In this document: positions 7,052 to 10,759 of the stretch, piece by piece
Numbering within the stretch: position 1 is the first letter of the stretch
Layout: every line of letters starts with the position of its first letter
Origin: an uncultured cyanobacterium
GTDB lineage: Bacteria; Cyanobacteriota; Vampirovibrionia; Gastranaerophilales; Gastranaerophilaceae
Assembly (NCBI GenBank): GCA_902495705.1
Contig: CABUXT010000042.1
Coordinates: 1-10,759 of the forward strand
DNA: 10,759 nucleotides
Direction: 5' to 3'
Notes under the pieces: model-generated
Databases searched by the model: none
The model's input: the letters and a program-made list of their open reading frames with translations, nothing else
What the model was told of the DNA's origin: nothing
Made by a program: the position numbers and the translations under genes

Positions 7052-7151
7052 CATCCTCGCCCCTTGTGGGATACTAGTTTGAACCATTGAGCTTTGCGAA
7101 ATGAGTGAGACTGCATGCCGTATGGCTGAGGAGTGAGGAGAGGGGTTCAAA
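7052..7151 (-). repeat. CTC/GAG-rich repeat, copy with a 56-base insertion
   Basis: In reverse orientation this matches 201-244. The shared CATCCTCGCCCCTTGTGGGA (7052-7071) and GAGGAGTGAGG (7128-7138) are contiguous in the first copy but separated here by 56 bases (7072-7127). TTTGAACC (7078-7085), inside the extra segment, pairs perfectly with GGTTCAAA (7144-7151) outside it, so the longer copy can form its own stem. Confidence 0.6.
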
Positions 7152-7179
7152 GACTCACAAATATATTCTTGCATTGTCC

Positions 7180-7252
7180 GAACCCTCACTCGAAATTGTA
7201 GTTTTTCGCGTCCCACTCAAAAACAATTTCGGTCTCTCCCATCCGGAGAGAC
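7180..7252. repeat. Two consecutive hairpins in the repeat cluster
   Basis: CGAAATTGT (7191-7199) pairs perfectly with ACAATTTCG (7223-7231); alternatively CGAAATT/AATTTCG plus GTTTTT/AAAAAC gives a longer bulged stem. Immediately after, GTCTCTCC (7232-7239) pairs with GGAGAGAC (7245-7252) around a 5-base loop. GAACCCTCACTC at 7180-7191 is also the near reverse complement of 7131-7148. Confidence 0.6.
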
Positions 7253-7269
7253 TGGACAAGTAGGTTATT

Positions 7270-7418
7270 GTCACCCTGAACTTGATTCAGGGTCTATCCA
7301 TTTGATTGCAAAATAGTACGCTAAAGGCAATTTTTTTTATCAACATTGATAGATTCTGAATAGCAAGAAAATTATGTGTTCGTGAACTCACACAAATTTT
7401 CTAAGCTTTCAGAATGAC
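7270..7418 (+). repeat. Four-armed palindromic repeat, copy 2
   Basis: Same element as 251-380, same orientation, longer in the linker between the two hairpins. Hairpin 1 is ACCCTGAA (7273-7280) / TTCAGGGT (7286-7293). Hairpin 2 is ATTCTGAA (7353-7360) to TTCAGAAT (7408-7415). Near the loop the pair TGTGC/GCACA of copy 1 is TGTGT/ACACA here, a compensatory change. It is preceded by ACAAGTAGGT (7256-7265), which recurs at 7468-7477. Confidence 0.85.
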
Positions 7419-7430
7419 ATTTCCTCTTTT

Positions 7431-7507
7431 GTCACTCTGAACAGCAGGAGCAGAGTGCGACAATTGAACAAGTAGGTCTTTGTCATTCAGAATTTGTTTC
7501 AGCATCT
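7431..7507 (+). repeat. Short GTCAyTCTGAA repeats
   Basis: GTCACTCTGAAcagcagg… to GAC at 7461 forms an imperfect hairpin and aligns well with 10487-10517 (GTCATTCTGAACCGCATGAG…). After ACAAGTAGGT comes GTCATTCAGAATTTGTTTCA (7482-7501), which looks like a decayed hairpin 1 of the four-armed element. Confidence 0.55.
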
Positions 7508-7530
7508 TTAATTGAACATATTAATCTTGT

Positions 7531-7740
7531 TTATCCGCGTTTTTTGTATTCAATATCATAATCCAAAATATCAAGAATAACCTTAAATTCTTCATATTTC
7601 AACGTTTTGCGGGCAAGTTTGTCGGAGATTACTTTGAGGTTGTAGGGATAGCCTGTTTTTTCTTGCATTTTCTCGGCAAGTTTTTTCATCGTCATTGCCT
7701 CTTTTGCAAGTAGCAACTTAACATCTTCTCTAACGCTCAT
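7531..7740 (-). CDS. Small helix-turn-helix-like regulatory protein
   Basis: The protein is 69 aa. Its pattern resembles short XRE-like/DUF6471-like proteins: an opening helix REDVKLLLAKEAMTMKKLAEKM (split: REDVKLLLAKEA, then MTMKKLAEKM), a central NLKVISDKLARKTLKYEEF likely holding the recognition helix, and a closing LDILDYDIEY. These are usually DNA-binding, but the target is unknown. A textbook AGGAGGA lies 5 bases before the ATG, so the start is secure. It is divergent from the prepilin gene across 118 bases that contain dyad sequences, which could be its operator. It may control itself and the prepilin gene; that is inference from position only. It converges on rlmN across the repeat cluster. 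Confidence 0.75.
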   Translation of the reverse strand: MSVREDVKLLLAKEAMTMKKLAEKMQEKTGYPYNLKVISDKLARKTLKYEEFKVILDILDYDIEYKKRG

Positions 7741-7761
7741 TTCTTCCTCCTGCTATAAATA

Positions 7762-7827
7762 TACACATTTATCTTGACTATGGGTAAGTCATGTGCAATA
7801 ATGGGAATACATGTGTAAAAATACACA
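7762..7827. promoter_or_regulatory. Possible operator: dyads around the divergent promoter
   Basis: TACACAT (7762-7768) and ATGTGTA (7811-7817) are inverted relative to each other and flank the promoter at 7774-7802. A third related ATACACA lies at 7821-7827. TGACT (7775-7779) and AGTCA (7787-7791) form another dyad overlapping the -35. The layout suits repressor control, but no binding is shown. Confidence 0.35.
7774..7802 (+). promoter_or_regulatory. Sigma70-type promoter of the prepilin gene
   Basis: TTGACT (7774-7779), a 17-base spacer, AATAAT (7797-7802): 5 of 6 matches in each box with optimal spacing. Predicted start near 7809 leaves a leader of about 50 bases before the ATG at 7859. 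Confidence 0.65.
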
Positions 7828-7858
7828 ACAATATTTAAGTTTGTTAATTGGAGGTTGT

Positions 7859-8623
7859 ATGAGTTTTAATCGGAATGTTTTTGAAAATAAATTTGGATTT
7901 ACGCTAGCAGAGGGTGCTATGCACGTAAATTTGCCACTATCTAGAGCTAGGTTTGGTTTTACTTTATCGGAAGTATTAATAACACTAGGAATAATCGGTG
8001 TAGTTGCTGCGATGACAATACCAAATCGGATTACGAATTATCAAAAACATGTAACTGTAACCAAGCTCCAAAAAGCAATTTCTGTGCTAAATCAGGCATA
8101 TAAGATGTCGTTTGATGAGGTTGGTGAGCCATCACTAACGGAATCTTTTGCAATGGGTGGGCAAGAATATTTCAACAAATATTGGGCACCCTATATCAAA
8201 TCCTCAATATATTGCACAACTTATCAACAATGCGGATACAAATCATCTCAACCTTTTAAAGATGTCAGTGGAAAATCTATAGCTACTGCTGTTGTTTCTG
8301 TCAGAGAGCGTGCAACATTTTATACTCCTGACGGATTTTTGTATATTTTGTTTACTTCAGGTGGAAATGAGAATGGAGAAGTTATTGAAATACATTATAT
8401 TATTGTAGATATAAATGGTGCAGAAGGTCCAAATAGAATTGGGCGAGATGTGTTTTATTTGACTCGTGTAAACGAAGATGGTGCCGGTATTCAGCCTTAT
8501 GGGTATACTTCAAATAGGGCAACTATAGATAAATATTGTAATAAGACAAATGGAGGTGGTTCTTGTTGTGCAGAGAAAATTCGCCGTGCAGGTTGGAAGA
8601 TTGATAAAAGCTATCCGTGGTAA
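7859..8623 (+). CDS. Type IV prepilin/pseudopilin-like surface protein
   Basis: The protein is 254 aa. The start is the ATG at 7859, because TTGGAGG lies just upstream; an in-frame ATG at 7811 would add 16 residues with no ribosome binding site and fall at the predicted transcription start. The class III signal is G33|FTLSE (E at +5), followed by the hydrophobic helix VLITLGIIGVVAAMTIP, which is cleaved and N-methylated by prepilin peptidase in known systems. A second, upstream copy of the cleavage motif, G13|FTLAE, precedes it without a hydrophobic helix. The globular part has five cysteines (119, 125, 227, 236, 237), probably in disulfides, and DINGAEGPNRIGRDVF at 184-199, a loop reminiscent of calcium-binding loops in pseudopilins. 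No other pilus genes are nearby, so whether it is a pilin, a minor pilin or a secretion pseudopilin is open. Confidence 0.88.
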   Translation: MSFNRNVFENKFGFTLAEGAMHVNLPLSRARFGFTLSEVLITLGIIGVVAAMTIPNRITNYQKHVTVTKLQKAISVLNQAYKMSFDEVGEPSLTESFAMGGQEYFNKYWAPYIKSSIYCTTYQQCGYKSSQPFKDVSGKSIATAVVSVRERATFYTPDGFLYILFTSGGNENGEVIEIHYIIVDINGAEGPNRIGRDVFYLTRVNEDGAGIQPYGYTSNRATIDKYCNKTNGGGSCCAEKIRRAGWKIDKSYPW

Positions 8624-8672
8624 TTGCAAGAGGCTCAGAAGGCAAGATGTCAGGAAGGCAAGCCTGTTATTT

Positions 8673-8700
8673 AGGTTGGCATGACAATGCCTTATAACCT
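8673..8700. terminator. Hairpin at the convergent junction of prepilin and kinase genes
   Basis: AGGTTGGCAT (8673-8682), loop GACA, then ATGCC (8687-8691), TTAT bulge, AACCT (8696-8700): a bulged 10-bp stem. Only a short TTTT follows on the plus strand and there is no T run on the minus side, so it is a weak intrinsic terminator candidate; placement between convergent genes supports that role. Confidence 0.4.
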
Positions 8701-8701
8701 T

Positions 8702-9373
8702 TTACCCCTCCACAGGTATTTTTATTTCAAATTGTGTGAGTTCTTTGGTGGATTTGGTTAGTGTAATTGTGGCATTTTGACTTTCTAAAAAGCTTTTACA
8801 CAGCGCAAGTCCGATACCGCAACCGTTTTTCTTTGTCGTGTAACCTTGTTTGAAGATTTCTTTTTGCTTTTCTTTTGGAATAGGTTTGCCGTTGTTTCCG
8901 ATTTTTATTGTCGCAAAATCTTCTTTAACTTCTGCCAAAATTTGGATTTTTCCGCGCGTTTCAATAGATTCAATGCCGTTTTTTATAATGTTTACAAGGC
9001 AGGCCAAAAATCTGCAATCATCAATTTCAATATTTGCACTATTTTTTATAAAAACCTCAAAATCGATATCTTTTTCTGTCGCGTAGGCTTTGCCCATTTC
9101 GGCACTTTTTTCAACAATATTTTTTAAATCAACAACTTTTGGTGCGTAGTTGTTTAGTGACTTCAAATCAAGCAGATTCGCACCAATAATTTTGACAGAA
9201 TTTTGGATGCAGTTGATAGCGTTATCAATAGAGGAGTTCTCTATCCCTGATTTTTCAAGGTTCCTTTTGATTATTTGAGAATACATATCACAGATTGAAA
9301 GGTGGTTTCTTATTTCGTGTGATACGCATCTGATTTGTTGTTCAAGTTGGTCTTTGGTTAATTCTATAGTCAT
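8702..9373 (-). CDS. Soluble sensor histidine kinase
   Basis: This 223-aa protein has no signal peptide, membrane segment or sensor domain: only a dimerisation/phosphoacceptor helix pair and a HATPase_c domain. The H-box is SHEIRNHLS with H19 as the phosphorylated histidine. The ATP-binding domain shows the N-box NIIKNGIES (N128, N132), a G1-like IGNNGKPIP (159-166), the F-box region IFKQGYTTK and the G2 box GCGIGLAL. In G1 the usual DxGxG is NNGKP: the adenine-contacting aspartate is asparagine and one glycine is proline. The signal must come from elsewhere, such as a partner protein. The adjacent response regulator upstream is the natural partner, but a strong terminator separates them. The ribosome binding site AGAGG sits 4 bases before the ATG. 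Confidence 0.88.
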   Translation of the reverse strand: MTIELTKDQLEQQIRCVSHEIRNHLSICDMYSQIIKRNLEKSGIENSSIDNAINCIQNSVKIIGANLLDLKSLNNYAPKVVDLKNIVEKSAEMGKAYATEKDIDFEVFIKNSANIEIDDCRFLACLVNIIKNGIESIETRGKIQILAEVKEDFATIKIGNNGKPIPKEKQKEIFKQGYTTKKNGCGIGLALCKSFLESQNATITLTKSTKELTQFEIKIPVEG

Positions 9374-9382
9374 AATGCCTCT

Positions 9383-9420
9383 AAAAATAAAGGGTTCGGC
9401 TAAAATAGCAGAACCCTTTT
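9383..9420 (-). terminator. Intrinsic terminator between response regulator and kinase
   Basis: On the minus strand AAAGGGTTC…GCTA pairs with TAGC…GAACCCTTT (arms 9406-9419 and 9389-9402): 13 pairs with a single mismatch and a 3-base loop, followed by ATTTTT at 9388-9383. The U tract ends directly before the kinase's AGAGG. It would end the regulator transcript, so the kinase needs readthrough, anti-termination or a promoter I cannot see. Confidence 0.85.
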
Positions 9421-9438
9421 ACTATATCTGTCAGATTA

Positions 9439-10152
9439 TTATACAGCACTCATAGCTTGTGTTTTTGCTGTTTTGTTGCTGGTTTTGAAACCGTGGCTGA
9501 TTGCGTATAATACAGCGTTTGTTCTGTCATTTACTTGTAATTTTTGGAAAATATTATTTACGTGAGTTTTAACTGTAGTTTCAGAGATAATTAGTTTTCC
9601 TGCAATACTCTTGTAGTTAATACCTTCGGTTAAAAGTTCAAGAACTTCATTTTCTCTGATAGTTAAGCTTGAAAGCAAGTTTTCGCCTTCTGTATTTTTT
9701 GATTCTTCTTTTGCTGTAGTTTGGAAGTATTCGAAAAATCTTGTAGATAAAACTGAAGGAAGATAAATTTTGCCTGCTGCAACTTCTTCAATCGCATTGA
9801 TAAGTTTTACTGATGCCATTGTTTTTAGAACATAACCTTTTGCGCCTAATTTCATTGCTCTATAGATTAAATCTGAATCATCATAACCGCTCAAGGCAAT
9901 AATTTTTGTTGAAAGATTTAGTTTTTCGATTGCTTGGATAGTTTGCAAACCGTCTTTTTCCGGCATATTGATATCCATCAATACAACATCAGGATGATAT
10001 TTTTTAACTAAATTGATACCCAAGTTTGCGCTTGTTGTTGTTCCTACTACTTCAAAACTGCTTTCAAGGTTGATTAATTCTTTGATACCTCTCAAGTGGT
10101 TTGCATTATCATCTATAAGTACAACTCTCAATTTTTTGTTAAAATCTCTCAT
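9439..10152 (-). CDS. NarL/FixJ-family response regulator
   Basis: The 237-aa protein has a receiver domain (about 8-125) and a LuxR-type DNA-binding domain (about 160-222). Receiver residues are complete: acidic pair D14/D15, phosphoacceptor D60 (LMDINMP), S88 (ALSGYDD) and K110 (VLKT). The output domain has the usual LTIRENEVLELL start, then ISETTVKTHVNNIFQKL as scaffold and recognition helices. It should bind DNA as a phosphorylation-dependent dimer; target genes are unknown. A GGGGGA lies about 8 bases before the ATG, a usable ribosome binding site. Upstream on the minus strand, TTAAAA and TATATA 18 bases apart form a modest promoter candidate (about 10222-10193). A terminator follows the gene, so it is probably monocistronic, with the kinase expressed by readthrough. 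Confidence 0.93.
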   Translation of the reverse strand: MRDFNKKLRVVLIDDNANHLRGIKELINLESSFEVVGTTTSANLGINLVKKYHPDVVLMDINMPEKDGLQTIQAIEKLNLSTKIIALSGYDDSDLIYRAMKLGAKGYVLKTMASVKLINAIEEVAAGKIYLPSVLSTRFFEYFQTTAKEESKNTEGENLLSSLTIRENEVLELLTEGINYKSIAGKLIISETTVKTHVNNIFQKLQVNDRTNAVLYAISHGFKTSNKTAKTQAMSAV

Positions 10153-10486
10153 TATTTATTCCCCCACGTTTATTTAATGTTGCTCTCTACACTTTATATA
10201 CTAATCTTTTTAGAGGGTTTTTAAATCCATGCACTGATTGATTATTGATAAATCTAAGATTGAAGGACTTATCTAAACCTTTCGATTTAGAAAATCTCTC
10301 AATCATGCTCTAAATCATGCTTTGACCGCATGGTTGATTAATTTCGTTGTCAAATTTTTAATAATTTAATCGGAGGATGTCACAAATGAAAAAATCCGAC
10401 AAAAGGATGGGAGTGTCGGAGGGTGGTGATGTCAGTTTGTAGCTTAATGGATTGCCGCAGTCTTGCAAAGCTACGTATACTTAACT
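10153..10486. other. Gene-free, structured stretch upstream of the response regulator
   Basis: No convincing gene. Nested inverted repeats occur: TCTAAA/TTTAGA (10272-10277, 10286-10291) inside GATTGA/TCAATC (10258-10263, 10299-10304), inside CCATGC/GCATGG (10227-10232, 10328-10333). ATCATGCT is repeated directly at 10302-10309 and 10314-10321. Further right, TCCGACA/TGTCGGA (10395-10401, 10414-10420) and GTAGCTT/AAGCTAC (10439-10445, 10468-10474) form stems. An 18-codon open frame (10386-10442) has GGAGG 9 bases upstream but is too short to call. Confidence 0.5.
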
Positions 10487-10519
10487 GTCATTCTGAACCG
10501 CATGAGCGAAGTGTGGCAA
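10487..10519 (+). repeat. Short GTCATTCTGAA repeat
   Basis: GTCATTCTGAACCGCATGAG followed by CGAAGTGTGGC matches the unit at 7431-7461. As there, another GTCATTC unit follows about 12-20 bases later, here the end of the inverted four-armed element. Confidence 0.5.
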
Positions 10520-10531
10520 ATGTAGATTATT

Positions 10532-10664
10532 GTCATTCTGAAAGGATTAAAAATCAAGGAGTGTAACGACGTAGATTTTATCCTATTCAGAATCTATCAA
10601 TGCTGATTTAAAAATTTGACTTTCGTGTACTATTTTACAATCAAATGGATAGACCCTGAATCAG
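10532..10664 (-). repeat. Four-armed palindromic repeat, copy 3, inverted and truncated
   Basis: Reading on the minus strand it begins CTGATTCAGGGTCTATCC and ends TTCAGAATGAC. The outer GTCACCCTGAA arm is missing. Hairpin 2 keeps ATTCTGAA/TTCAGAAT, but its middle stem is a different sequence, AGGAT/ATCCT and AAAATC/GATTTT, instead of AGC/GCT and AGAAAATT/AATTTTCT. The truncation point coincides with the start of the GC-rich segment. Confidence 0.75.
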
Positions 10665-10759
10665 TCTTGGATTATTGGCGGCTCGACCGGCTCAACGCAG
10701 CTCTCGCCAAGACGTGCTGGGTTCGCTACGCTCACACGGCGCACTTGCCAAAATCCGCA
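10664..10759. repeat. GC-rich hairpin-forming segment at the right edge
   Basis: Base composition is far more GC-rich than the rest. GTCTTGG (10664-10670) pairs with CCAAGAC (10707-10713), and alternatively TTGGCG (10675-10680) with CGCCAA (10705-10710). It holds TTCGCTACGCTC (10722-10733), whose complement has the GAGCGnAGCGAA look of common intergenic repeats. It runs off the window, so its true extent is unknown. Confidence 0.5.

Larger units (their letters stand above)
6997..7530. other. Gene-free repeat cluster between rlmN and the HTH gene
   Basis: These 534 bases separate two convergent genes and hold at least five repeat units in a row, listed individually. A 96-codon minus-strand open frame at 6926-7216 overlaps the end of rlmN and translates the repeats (…QPLTLDLSLGEG…), so it is not counted as a gene. 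No run of T follows the hairpins, so none is a clear intrinsic terminator for rlmN. Confidence 0.75.

Noticed and set aside
6926..7216. 96-codon minus-strand open frame
   Set aside because: It overlaps the 3' end of rlmN and the rest translates repeat sequence; no ribosome binding site or domain.
8846..9127. Plus-strand open frames inside the kinase gene
   Set aside because: They are shadows of a clear histidine kinase on the other strand, with low-complexity phenylalanine-rich translations.
10391..10402. 12-base match AAAATCCGACAA with window positions 1-12, as a possible att-site pair
   Set aside because: A few 12-base matches are expected by chance in AT-rich DNA of this length, and there is no integrase.
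251..10664. The three copies of the four-armed repeat as a CRISPR array
   Set aside because: Copies are kilobases apart, in both orientations and of differing length, with no regular spacers and no cas genes.

Overview
The window is AT-rich bacterial DNA holding ten protein-coding genes in several short units, separated by repeat-dense intergenic stretches. The prepilin gene near 7.9 kb has the N-terminal style GFTLSEVLITLGIIGVVAAMT. Together with a GHL10-type secreted glycosidase-like protein resembling cyanobacterial homologues, the MEP isoprenoid gene ispG and the low GC, this suggests an uncultured gut relative of Cyanobacteria (Vampirovibrionia/'Melainabacteria', e.g. Gastranaerophilales). 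That assignment is inference from protein style, not a database match.

Layout: 1-499 is non-coding and carries dispersed palindromic repeats. At 500-3343 (minus strand) three overlapping or abutting genes encode exported proteins: a 105-aa small secreted protein, a TPR protein and a 621-aa GHL10 protein. Two good tandem sigma70-type promoters lie just upstream. ispG (3431-4486, minus) is divergent, with only 39 bp of spacing, from a plus-strand run of a calcineurin-like phosphoesterase, a YkgJ-type cysteine-cluster protein and rlmN (4526-6996). Both ispG and rlmN have an extended -10 box ending exactly 6 nt before the ATG and no Shine-Dalgarno sequence, so both are predicted leaderless.

6997-7530 is a dense cluster of several repeat families. 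It is followed by a small HTH-like protein gene (7531-7740, minus), divergent from a prepilin gene (7859-8623, plus). The shared 118-bp gap holds a good promoter and dyad sequences. Next come a soluble histidine kinase (8702-9373) and a NarL/FixJ response regulator (9439-10152), both on minus with the regulator upstream. A strong intrinsic terminator sits between them, immediately before the kinase's ribosome binding site. From 10153 to the window end there is no convincing gene, only inverted repeats, a third inverted copy of the main repeat, and a GC-rich hairpin-forming tail.

How they work together: the window combines housekeeping genes (ispG, rlmN), an exported-protein operon plausibly acting at the cell envelope, a pilin-like surface protein with a possible small regulator, and a cytoplasmic two-component pair. 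The most distinctive non-coding signal is the repeat family with four related arms. Its three copies keep base pairing while changing sequence.
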